This document shows positions 52,189 to 61,569 of a stretch of DNA of 64,000 nucleotides, one piece after another. The translations under genes were made by a program, and so were the position numbers. Origin of the DNA: DATCYX01 sp963714425. Lineage in GTDB: Bacteria; Chloroflexota; Anaerolineae; Anaerolineales; UBA4823. Location: contig CAVQOI010000005.1 of assembly GCA_963714425.1 (NCBI GenBank), positions 1 through 64,000 of the forward strand, in the 5' to 3' direction. Positions within the stretch are counted from its first letter, which is position 1, and each line of letters opens with the position of its first letter. Below the pieces are notes generated by a model. The model did no database searches, was not told where the DNA came from, and was given only the letters and a program-made list of their open reading frames with translations.

Positions 52189-53546
52189 GGCAGCTGCTCC
52201 TCTCCGTTCAGGATTGTGACGAATGGTGATGGGACTGGCTCCAGACCGGCACGGTGCCCGAATACTGTCTGCATCTCCTGGATGAGTTTCCCGTTGAGCA
52301 AGCTAATCGGGATCTCCATCGGACACACACGCTCGCACTCGTGGCAATCCACGCAACGACCAGCCAGATGATATGCTCTTCCCAGGTGGAAGGTGCGTTT
52401 CTCATTTGCATTGATGCCCATGCCTACCCAGAGAGAGTCATCTCGCTCGTACAAGCAGGTGGGGCAGGCACACATCGGACAGACCTGGCGACAAGCATAG
52501 CAGCGGATACATCGATCGAACTGCGACAGCCAATATTCCATACGCTCTGGAGCTGACTTAGCATCCAGCTCGGAAAGCCGCGGGGGAATCACAAGCTGAG
52601 GATGCACTTCTGGGGCATCGCCGACCAGGGTGTCGTATACAATGGGTATACGCTGATCACATTCCTGGCATCGCTCCTGGAGACTGCAATTGTCGCTGTT
52701 CACTTCTCGCATCCCCTGGCAGGCCACTCCAATCACATGAACCTGACCCCGCTCAAACCGATTTTCAGCGAGCAACACGTTTATCGCCCGGCTGTCACAC
52801 GGTTTTGCCACGATGGCGATGGGTTTTTTGGGTTCTGATCCTGCCTTTGTCCCCGGAGGGTAGAGGGTCGAGTGCAGGTAAGTCGTCAGGTTATGGGAGC
52901 AGTCCTGGTTCCAAACTAGGCGCTGGACCTCTGCCGGATTGCGGACAAACGCTGGGCGTGTGCGCCCATGCGTACCAGACTCATAGCCTATTACAACGCT
53001 CACTTCGCCTGTGGAAAGCAACTGGCGCGCTGTATCCTGGATCAACACGGCCACATGGGATTCATCAGGAGGCGCAACCAGTCTGGCTGTCGAAGTCTCT
53101 GTATTGAAATTAGTTCTTACTGGATCGTGGTCTCGCTGGCTTAATCTCCATTTCACTGGTCCAAGTGAACGCACCTTGTCTGTGAACTCGTTTACGATGC
53201 GACTGAAGCGCTCACCTTCAGAAGCGGAAACGTAATCGAGCCGCAGCCTTTCGGGCTCCAGCCCGGTAAAAGCCATGAGCGATTGGAGAATTGGCAGGCG
53301 CTTGGCTGTGCGATGATTGCCAGTGTCATAATGGCATTCACCGACGTGGCAGGCGAGGACAAGCACACCATCTGCCCCTTGGTCAAAGGTACGCATGATT
53401 ATCTCGGGAGCGACACGTCCAGAACAGGGGACGCGCACAGCACGCACATTTGCTGGAGATTTCAGCCGAGCGATACCAGCTGTATCAGCGCCTGTATAGC
53501 TACACCAGGTACATAGAAATGCAATGATCTTAGGTTCGTATGGCAT
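52185..53546 (-). CDS. MvhD-FrhB-like fusion iron-sulfur protein (FlxD-type)
   Basis: A 453-residue protein. Residues 5-135 are an MvhD domain with Cys12, Cys15, Cys41, Cys66 and Cys71 (CTWCSYTGAD, PCSGRV, CHVGECHY). From about 150 an FrhB/FdhB-like segment follows (VAKPCDSRAINVLL, VIGVACQGM), then two ferredoxin motifs (CIRCYACRQVCPMC and CVDCHECERVCP). MvhD-type subunits hand electrons to HdrA. In some methanogens the MvhD homologue VhuD is a selenoprotein; here the matching position is Cys. The fusion would channel electrons from the Flx proteins to HdrA. Confidence 0.88.
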   Translation of the reverse strand: MPYEPKIIAFLCTWCSYTGADTAGIARLKSPANVRAVRVPCSGRVAPEIIMRTFDQGADGVLVLACHVGECHYDTGNHRTAKRLPILQSLMAFTGLEPERLRLDYVSASEGERFSRIVNEFTDKVRSLGPVKWRLSQRDHDPVRTNFNTETSTARLVAPPDESHVAVLIQDTARQLLSTGEVSVVIGYESGTHGRTRPAFVRNPAEVQRLVWNQDCSHNLTTYLHSTLYPPGTKAGSEPKKPIAIVAKPCDSRAINVLLAENRFERGQVHVIGVACQGMREVNSDNCSLQERCQECDQRIPIVYDTLVGDAPEVHPQLVIPPRLSELDAKSAPERMEYWLSQFDRCIRCYACRQVCPMCACPTCLYERDDSLWVGMGINANEKRTFHLGRAYHLAGRCVDCHECERVCPMEIPISLLNGKLIQEMQTVFGHRAGLEPVPSPFVTILNGEEQLP

Positions 53547-53557
53547 TCCACGACCTC

Positions 53558-56500
53558 CTAAGTACTTACGATTCCCGGGACTATCGGCATGGAAGTGGCA
53601 GGCACATCCATATCCAGAGCTCCGAGCATCTCATTAATGATCTGGCGATCATCGTAGTGGATCAGGCTCATGGCTTTATTTGGACAAGCTGCAGCGCAAG
53701 TACCACAGCCTTTGCACAGGAAGCCTTTCACTACAGCGACTCCATCCTGAAGCTCGACCGCCCCATAAGGGCAAGCGTAGGTGCATTGCCCGCAACCCGC
53801 ACAGCGGACTTGATTGACAACAGCAATGGATGGATCCAAAGCGATCGTACCCTGGTCTATCAGCGAGAGAGCAGCAGCGGCTGCGGCTCCTGCCTGGGCG
53901 ACACTATCGGGGATATCCTTCGGGCTCTGGCAGGCGCCGGCCAGGTAGATCCCTTCGTTCGCCGTTTCAACGGGAGCGAGCTTGGGGTGGCGCTCGAGAA
54001 AGAAACCATCGCGGCTGCGGCTAAGACCAAAAGTGTTGGCGACGCGGGAGGAATCATCGCGCGGCTCGAAACCGGTAGCGAGGATAACCATATCCACTTC
54101 GACATGGTCTGGCTGGTTATAGAAACTCTCATCCCAGGAGACACGTAGCTTTCCATTCACACGCTCGACGCTCCGTACTCTCCCGTGGTAGAAGTTGACA
54201 CCCTTCTTTCGTGTGCGGTTATAGAACTCCTCATAATCTTTGCCGAAGGTGCGCATATCTCGATAAACTTCGTGGACTTCGGCGTCCACATAGTCATGTA
54301 CCAGCTGGGCAAATTTCAAGGAATACATGCAACATGCACGCGAGCAATACTCATTGGTTTCCGTGTCGCGGCTACCAATACAATGCACAATGGCGACACT
54401 TTTCGGAGGCTTGCCATCGGTAAGCAGCACTTTTCCACTGGTTGGACCGCTGGCGTTGATCAGTCGCTCAAATTCCATCGCAGAGACAATGTTGTCAAGC
54501 TTGCCATAGCCAAGTTCGGGAATGCGGGCAGGATCGAAATCCTTAAAGCCAGTCGCCAGAATGATCGTACCGACCTTAATGTCGATGGTCTCATCCTGCA
54601 TATTGTGATCGATTGCGCCGCGCTCGCACGCTGCCAGGCACTCCAGGCACTCTGAACAGATGCCACAGCGCAAACATCGCTCAGCCTCGCTCAGCGCCTC
54701 TTCCTCGCTCATGGTCAGGTCGACCTCGCGGAAATTGTGAACGCGTTCTTGCACGGGGATGCTTCGTATGGGGACACGCCCAGCCAAGGAGGCCTCCCCG
54801 TTGTCAAACTTTTGCTCGATCTCTTCCTGGGTCAACTGGACTGTAGGCAGCTTGCGTGGTTCCTGAAGGCCGTTTTCGCCGCGCAGATAACGGTCAATAC
54901 TGCGTGCGACGCGGTGACCTTCGCCGATGGCATCGACAACAAAGAAAGTAACGCCGCGATGGACGTCGCCAGCGACAAATACACCTCGTTGTGTGGTCAT
55001 CATATCCGCATTGCTCTGGATGCCCACGGGGTAGCGTGTATTGATGCTGCCATCGGGTGGCAGGAAGGAGAAATCCGGTCCCTGACCAATTGCCCATATG
55101 ACCAGGTCGGCGGGAAGAATATGCTCGGTGCCAGGGATTTCATCCATATCCGGACGCCCCTGCTTGAAGCCTCGGAAGTTGACCTCGACACTGCGCACAC
55201 CAAGAATCTTATCTTCTTTCACCACAATTTCTTTGAAGGTCCTGGAGGGGCATAAGATCACGCCTTCCTCTTCAGCAACACCGACCTCCCAGTCGAAACC
55301 AGGCATCTCGCCGCGCGGTTCCAAACAAGCCATACGTACCTCATCCGCGCCTAGACGCAGGACAGTTCGGGCAGTGTCTAGGGCGACATTTCCGCCACCC
55401 AGGACCACGACTTTCTTACCGCTTAAGTCGATCTTCTCACCGAGTGTAACCTGGCGAAGCAGTTTCAAGCTGAGCCAGTTGTCCGGATGGTTCGAGTTAC
55501 GGATAGGCAGCTTTTTGGCGGAATGAGCGCCAGTCGCAACAAGAACGGAGTGATAGCCGTTCTCGAGTAGGGAGGGGATGTCATCTACCCAGGCGTTCAG
55601 GCGAAGATCGACGCCCTCCTCAATTACCTGCTTGATCTCCCAATCGAGCATATCTGTTGGCAGCCGGTGAGGGGGGATACCGACGCGCATCATCCCGCCT
55701 GCAACGGGGAGTGCATCGAAGACGGTAACCTGGTGTCCTAATCGCACCAAGTCAAGAGCGGCAGTAAGCCCTGCTGGACCTGCCCCGATAATGGCGACCT
55801 TTTTCCCAGATTGTGGGTGGTTGTGCTGGAACGGGGTGCCAACCAAACTTTTATCACGCATCTGGGGTAATTCATGCCTGTGCTCGTACGCCCAGTCTGA
55901 GACGAAGCGCTTTAAGCCCATGATGTTCACGGATTCATCATACTTGCCTCGGCTGCACATATCCTCGCAGTGGTGATTGCAGACCCGCCCGCAGACAGAT
56001 GGGAAAGGATGCTCCCTGCGAATCGCCCAATAGGCGTCTGCATAGCGTTTTTGACCAATGAGAGCGATATATCCCTGCGCGCGCTGGTCGGTAGGGCAGG
56101 CACTCCTACAAGGAGCAACGCCTAGTTTTTGGATGGCGTAAGCCCCCGGAACTGCCTGGGCGGAGAATCGGTAAGATGCTTTGCGTGTGCTGAGGCCCAT
56201 ATCGAACGGGTTGGAGATGTCAACAGGGCAAACTTCTGCGCATTTCCCGCATCCAGTGCATTGGGATTCATCGATATAACGTGATTTGCGGTGCACGCGC
56301 ACATCGAAATTCCCAACATAACCAGAAACCGATTGGACCTCGCTGTAGCTCAGTAAGCTGATGTTTTCGTGGCGTCCAACGGACACCATTTTTGGTGTGA
56401 GTATTCAAGCCGCGCAGTCAAGCGTGGGGAAGGTCTTATATAGCTGAGCCATATGCCCACCGATGCTTGGCTCACGCTCTACAAGGTATACGTGCTTCCC

Positions 56501-56998
56501 AGCGTCTGCGAGCCTGAGGGCAGCCTCGATCCCAGCAATGCCTCCACCAACCACTAGAGTAGATGGGAGCATGTCAACATTGCGCTGCTCCAGCGGCTCG
56601 TGATAGCGTACTCGCCGGACAGCAGCTTCGACCAAACTCATGGCTTTATTGGTCGCCATATCCCGGTCGTCGATCACCCAGGAGCAATGCTCACGGATAT
56701 TTGCCATCTGGAAGAAGAAAGGATTGAGTCCGCCTTCCATGCAGGCTTTTCTAAAGGTCGGCTCATGCATCAACGGGGTGCAAGAAGCCACCACAACCCG
56801 GTTCAAACCGTACTCACGAATATCCTCTTTGATCAGATCCTGGCCCGGATCGGAGCACATATAGGTGTAATCTTTAGCTAGAATGACACCATCCAGAGTC
56901 CGGGCGTGGTCAGCGACCGACTTCACGTCCACCGTGGCGGCAATATTGGTGCCGCAATGACAGACGTACACGCCGGTTCTGATTTTGGAGAGGTTCAT
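53558..56998 (-). CDS. hdrA: Selenocysteine-containing HdrA fused to a GltD-like module (HdrA1, 1146 aa, UGA at 56405-56407 read as Sec198)
   Basis: Residues 1-197 are the HdrA N-terminus (GVYVCHCGTNIAATVDV, CSDPGQDLIKED, SCTPLMHEPTFRKAC, FAD motif VVGGGIAGIEAALRLADAG, FPTLDCAA). The frame then meets TGA and continues in the same frame with ILTPKMVSVGRHENI, the invariant HdrA sequence. In Cys-type HdrA this spot is the second Cys of CxxC. A bacterial-type SECIS hairpin follows (56370-56388). After one ferredoxin motif (CTGCGKCAEVCP) a GltD-like NAD(P)H oxidoreductase is inserted (GAGPAGLTAALDLVRLG, VVVLGGGNVALDTARTV, VFVAGDVHRG). The HdrA C-terminus with two ferredoxin motifs then resumes. 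Probably a bifurcating flavoprotein. Confidence 0.88.
56370..56388 (-). promoter_or_regulatory. Candidate bacterial SECIS element of hdrA1
   Basis: On the mRNA, UGGUGUCC and GGACGCCA pair over 8 bp (one G-U) with a GUU loop. The loop starts after 24 nt following UGA 56405-56407, within the 16-37 nt window and with the early G/U needed by bacterial SelB recognition. Confidence 0.7.
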
Positions 56999-59037
56999 GC
57001 CGGCACCTCCTCTAAAGGCATTGTGCGCAATGAGTTGAGCAACGCGCCTTCTATTTCAGCCATAACCTGCTCATAAGTAAACCCATGCTGGAGAGCAGCG
57101 CCAGCCGGACAAGCGCCCGCACATGCGCCGCATCCCTTGCAAAGAACTTCATTGATGAGAGCCACCTGCCTCCCTTCAAAGTCAACCATCTCGATGGCAC
57201 CGTATGGGCAAAGCCCCTCGCAGGTGCGGCAGCCACCGCATTTTTCAGGGATTACGTAAGTAGTAAATGGCTCCAATGTGACATGCCCAGCATCCAGCAT
57301 GGATAAGACACCCGCAGCAGCGGCACCACCCTGGGCAACGCTATCGGGGATATCCTTAGGTCCCTGGCAGGTCCCCGCAAGGAATACTCCATCGGTGGCA
57401 GTTTCCACGGGGGCTAGCTTGGGATGCTTCTCTAAGAAGTACCCGTCGGGGCTTAGACTAATGCCGAAAGTCTTGGCTACCTCAAGCTGGTCGCTATGCG
57501 GTTCGAGCCCAGTGCTAAGCACCACCATATCCACCAGGACATCATCAGGCTGCCCGGTAAAAATATCTATGGTTGAGACTTTCAGGTGCCCATTCTGCTG
57601 CGAGACATGAATTTTCTCTTCGAAGCGATGGAAATGAACACCATTTTGGGCAGCGCGAGTGTAGAAACCTTCATAATCCTTACCGAAGGTACGCATATCC
57701 CGGTAAAACTGGTAGACTTCCGCATCCACGTAATGACGGATAAGCTCTGCCAGTTTGAGTGAGTACATACAGCAAACCCGCGAGCAGTATTCATGATGTT
57801 GCAGATCGCGGCTGCCGACACAATGCAGGATTGCGATCCGCTCAGGCTTGCGCCCGTCTTTGAGCACCACTTGACCATTTGTGGGTCCACCGGTATTGAT
57901 CATGCGTTCGAATTCCATGCCGGAGACTACATTGTCGAGCTCTTTATAACCATATTGGGGAGCTTTGTGGGGGTCGAAATCTTGAAATCCAGTTGCCAGG
58001 ACAATGCCACCGACTTCGACATCTATTAATTCATCCTTTTGCTCAAAGTCGATCGCCTGGCGTTGGCAGAACTTCTCGCAGGCACGACATTTGCCTCGTA
58101 GGAAATATGCACAGTTCTCAGTATCGATTATCGGTACGCGCGGCACAGCTTGGGCAAAGGGGAAGTAGATCGCCGGGCGATTGCCTAATCCCATATCAAA
58201 TTCGGAGGGGATCTTTTTCCATGGGCATTTTTCAACGCATGCGCCGCAGCCAGTGCAATTTTCTTCGTTTACATAGCGCGCTTTTTTACGGATCTTCACG
58301 TTGAAATTTCCCACATATCCCGATACCGATTCAACCTCACTGTTGCTCAGCAGAGTGATGTTTTCGTGGCGTCCCACGGACACCATCTTCGGAGTGAGAA
58401 TTCAAGCCGCGCAGTCTAAGGTTGGAAATGTTTTGTACAACTGCGCCATGTGCCCGCCGATACTGGGCTGGCGCTCAACTAGATAGACATGCTTACCTGC
58501 GTCCGCCATGCGAAGGGCAGCTTCAATACCGGCGATCCCGCCACCAACGACTAACGCTGCCTGCTTGACGGTAACCTGCCGGCTGGTGAGCTCTTGGTTT
58601 AAGGCTACCCGGCGCACGGCTGCAGACACGAGGGCTTTTGCTTTCTGGGTTGCCAGGACCATATCATCGGAAACCCAGGAGCAATGCTCGCGTATGTTTG
58701 TCATCTGGAAGAGAAATGGGTTGAGCCCTCCCTCAGCGCATGCCCGCCGAAAGGTGGTCTCGTGCATCAGGGGTGAGCATGAGGCAACCACAACTCGATC
58801 TAAGCCCTCATTTTGTATATCATCCTTGATGAGAGCCTGACCTGGATCAGAACACATGTAGGCGTAGTGGCGCGAGACTGCAACACCGTCGAGCGTGGAT
58901 GCAAAATCAGCGACTGCAGCAACATCCACCATGCCTGCGATGTTTGTACCGCAGTGGCAGACATAAACGCCGATCTTTTCCCCGCAACCAGCGCGCAGAG
59001 AGGGTGGTCCGGTTTGGGAGCTCTGCTTTGGCTTCAT
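56995..59037 (-). CDS. hdrA: Selenocysteine-containing HdrA (HdrA2, 680 aa, UGA at 58402-58404 read as Sec212)
   Basis: Residues 1-211 carry the HdrA N-terminus (GVYVCHCGTNIAGMVDV, CSDPGQALIKDD, SCSPLMHETTFRRAC, FAD loop VVGGGIAGIEAALRMADAG) and end LDCAA-TGA. The same frame continues ILTPKMVSVGRHENI to a stop at 56995. Architecture is otherwise standard HdrA: CTGCGACVEKCP, CAYFLRGKCRACEKFC, VLATGFQDFDP, and C-terminal CGGCRTCEGLCP and CKGCGACAGACP. ATG 59037 has AGGAGG 10-15 nt upstream; it is the first gene of the operon. The stop overlaps the hdrA1 start (ATGA). Two paralogous HdrAs without HdrB/HdrC nearby is unusual. Confidence 0.9.
58367..58385 (-). promoter_or_regulatory. Candidate bacterial SECIS element of hdrA2
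   Basis: The same 8-bp stem as in hdrA1 (UGGUGUCC / GGACGCCA) closes a GUG loop, again 24 nt after UGA 58402-58404. The stem is identical between copies, while bases between UGA and the stem vary at third codon positions. Confidence 0.7.
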
Positions 59038-59327
59038 CCGGCTGACCTCCTTAAATGGGTATTGTGTTGTTGGTCATAATTGGGCATTGGTGCACCGTTA
59101 ACTCGCTACAATAATTCTTAACGATGATTATACCAAAGCTTGTGAAAAAAAGCACTAATTACTTTAGTTATTTATCTTTTTACCAATTGGAAATCAAGAC
59201 ATCTGGTCTCAACATCCAACCAGTAGCATGTCGTTTCGATGAGAAGCTAGATAAACATTCATCCTTTCTTTAGAGTGCGTCGCAGCAAGTGCGGTAAAAT
59301 TAATTGACACCTATGCCAAGGAAAATT

Positions 59328-60719
59328 ATGAAGCTTCGATTATATGACACCTATACACGCAGTTTGAGGGAGTTCGAGCCGATCAAGGCGCCGGAAGTGG
59401 GACTTTACACTTGCGGGCCGACAGTATACGACTACGCCCATATCGGCAATTTGCGATCCTACATTTTTGAGGATATCTTACGGCGAGTCCTGATGCTGAA
59501 CGGCTACTCAGTCAGGCATGTGATGAACATCACGGATGTAGGACATCTGACCTCAGACGCTGATGAGGGGGAAGATCGCATGGAGAAGGGCTCCCAGCGA
59601 ACGGGATTGTCTGCCTGGGAAATTGCTGAGCTGTACACTGAAGAATTCAAGACGGATCTCAACCATCTCAATATTTACCTGCCCACGGTCTGGTGCCGGG
59701 CTACCGATCACATCCCAGAGCAAATCGATTTGATCCAATGCATTGAAGACAAAGGTTTTACCTACCGTACTTCTGATGGAATATATTTCGATACTTCGAA
59801 GCTAGAAGACTATGGATATCTCGGCAGACTGGATATCGAAGGATTACAAGCTGGGGCACGCATCGATATCGGTGAGAAACGCAACCTGACGGATTTTGCA
59901 TTATGGAAATTTAGCCCGTCTGACAGCACACGCCAGATGGAATGGGAGAGTCCCTGGGGAGTGGGGTTTCCCGGTTGGCATATTGAATGCTCTGCGATGT
60001 CGGCGAAATACCTCAGCCCCTGGTTTGACATCCACTGCGGCGGGGAAGACCACATCAATGTGCATCACACCAATGAGATTGCACAAACCCAAGCCTGCTA
60101 CGGTACAAGACTTGCGAATTTCTGGATGCATGGGTATTTCTTGCAGATCGACGAAGCGCGCATGGGCAAGTCCGAAGGCAATTTCTTAAGGGTGCAGACG
60201 CTGATTGATAAGGGTTACGATCCACTCGTATGGCGTCTATTCTGCTTAAACGCTCACTACCGAACGAAATTAAATTTCACCTGGGATGGCGTGGATGGCG
60301 CAGCGATCTCGTTGGAAAGGCTTCGAAATGCTGTCTATGAATGGGGAGATGCCGGCGACGCTGATGAAGAATTTATTGACAAATTTGTTGAAACAGTCAA
60401 TGAGGATTTAAATATGCCACGTGCGATGGCTATAACCTGGGAGCTGGTCAAGAGCGACCTGCCTCCCGCCATGAAAAAAGCGACGATTCTCTATTTCGAC
60501 CGGGTACTGGGTCTGCGCCTGGGAGAATGGCAACCGAAAGAGGAGCGCGTACCCGCGGAGATCCAGTTGATGGTAAATGAGCGGCAAACTGCACGCCAGG
60601 AGAAACGCTGGGCAGACGCTGACGCACTGCGCGACCAGGTCATCGCAGCCGGATATGAGGTGGAGGACACGCCACAAGGGCCGCGCGTGAAGCAGAGAAG
60701 AATGAAGTTTGAAGGATAA
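59328..60719 (+). CDS. cysS: Cysteinyl-tRNA synthetase
   Basis: A protein of about 463 residues of class I CysRS. HIGH-type motif: YDYAHIGNLRSY. Zinc-site residues are in YTCGPTVYD, WHIECSAMS and HCGGEDHINVHHTNE. The KMSKS loop reads RMGKSEGN, a substitution at the first and third positions that still keeps the catalytic Lys and Ser. ATG 59328 has AAGGA 7-11 nt upstream and gives the normal KLRLYDT start; earlier TTG 59304 and ATG 59313 add unneeded residues. Divergent from the HdrA operon with about 290 nt between, in which I see no other gene. Confidence 0.95.
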   Translation: MKLRLYDTYTRSLREFEPIKAPEVGLYTCGPTVYDYAHIGNLRSYIFEDILRRVLMLNGYSVRHVMNITDVGHLTSDADEGEDRMEKGSQRTGLSAWEIAELYTEEFKTDLNHLNIYLPTVWCRATDHIPEQIDLIQCIEDKGFTYRTSDGIYFDTSKLEDYGYLGRLDIEGLQAGARIDIGEKRNLTDFALWKFSPSDSTRQMEWESPWGVGFPGWHIECSAMSAKYLSPWFDIHCGGEDHINVHHTNEIAQTQACYGTRLANFWMHGYFLQIDEARMGKSEGNFLRVQTLIDKGYDPLVWRLFCLNAHYRTKLNFTWDGVDGAAISLERLRNAVYEWGDAGDADEEFIDKFVETVNEDLNMPRAMAITWELVKSDLPPAMKKATILYFDRVLGLRLGEWQPKEERVPAEIQLMVNERQTARQEKRWADADALRDQVIAAGYEVEDTPQGPRVKQRRMKFEG

Positions 60720-60779
60720 AAGTCCTTCATGAATCTTGGAACTGGGATGGATAAAAATGCAATATAGAGGTAGGTTGAG

Positions 60780-61553
60780 ATGAAAATAGCGATCACTGGT
60801 AAAGGTGGGGTTGGAAAGACAACACTGGCGGCGCTCTTGGCGCAGTCCTATGCAGATGCAGGCCGTCAGGTACTGGCAGTTGACGCTGACCCATCACCGT
60901 GCCTGGCTGGTGCCTTGGGATTTCCAGACACTCTCCGCACACGCCTGCACCCAATTTCTGAGATGGATGAGCTGATATTTGAACGGACTGGTGCAAAACC
61001 AGGCAGCATTGGAGGGTTTTTTACATTAAACCCGCAAGTGGATGATATCCCTGAGCGTTTTAGCATTGCAAATCGAAATGTAAGTCTGCTGGAAATGGGC
61101 GCGGTGGATATAGGTGGCACTGGGTGCATCTGTCCCGAAAGCGCATTACTTAAGACGCTCTTTACCCACCTGCTCTTTCGTAAAGAAGATGTTCTCATTC
61201 TTGATATGTACGCGGGTGTGGAACATCTGGGCAGGGCGACGGTGGATTTCGTGGACGCCATGCTGGTTGTCGTGGAACCGACGCGACGCAGCCTGGGCAC
61301 CGCAGCTCAGATCAAAAAGCTGGCGAACGATATCGGCTTAACACAGCTCTGGCTTGTAGGGAACAAGGTCCGAAGTCCGGAGGAAGTGACATTTCTCGAG
61401 ACAGAAACACCCGGTCTACCCGTCCTGGGCTTTATGCCAGCTGATATGGCGGTTCAGGAGGCAGACCGGTTGGGCATCGCGGTTTATGACTATGTGCCAT
61501 CATTGCGGCAGGCAGCTGAACAGATGGCAGCAATGCTGGTAGAGACGGTTTAA
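60780..61553 (+). CDS. cooC: CooC-type CO dehydrogenase maturation ATPase (copy 1)
   Basis: A 257-residue MinD/CooC-family ATPase. Deviant Walker A is GKGGVGKTTLAALLA, with DADPSPCLAGALG as switch I. The dimer-interface metal motif is GGTGCICPE (CxC), and LILDMYAGVEHLGR is typical of CooC. These proteins insert nickel into CO dehydrogenase or acetyl-CoA synthase. ATG 60780 stands 61 nt after cysS. No CODH/ACS genes are in the window, so these probably lie just beyond or elsewhere. Confidence 0.9.
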   Translation: MKIAITGKGGVGKTTLAALLAQSYADAGRQVLAVDADPSPCLAGALGFPDTLRTRLHPISEMDELIFERTGAKPGSIGGFFTLNPQVDDIPERFSIANRNVSLLEMGAVDIGGTGCICPESALLKTLFTHLLFRKEDVLILDMYAGVEHLGRATVDFVDAMLVVVEPTRRSLGTAAQIKKLANDIGLTQLWLVGNKVRSPEEVTFLETETPGLPVLGFMPADMAVQEADRLGIAVYDYVPSLRQAAEQMAAMLVETV

Positions 61554-61569
61554 TGATCGAGGTGAAAGT

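Noticed and set aside
52185..53546. MvhD domain as a third selenoprotein like VhuD.
   Set aside because: The matching residue is encoded as Cys and the frame has no internal TGA.
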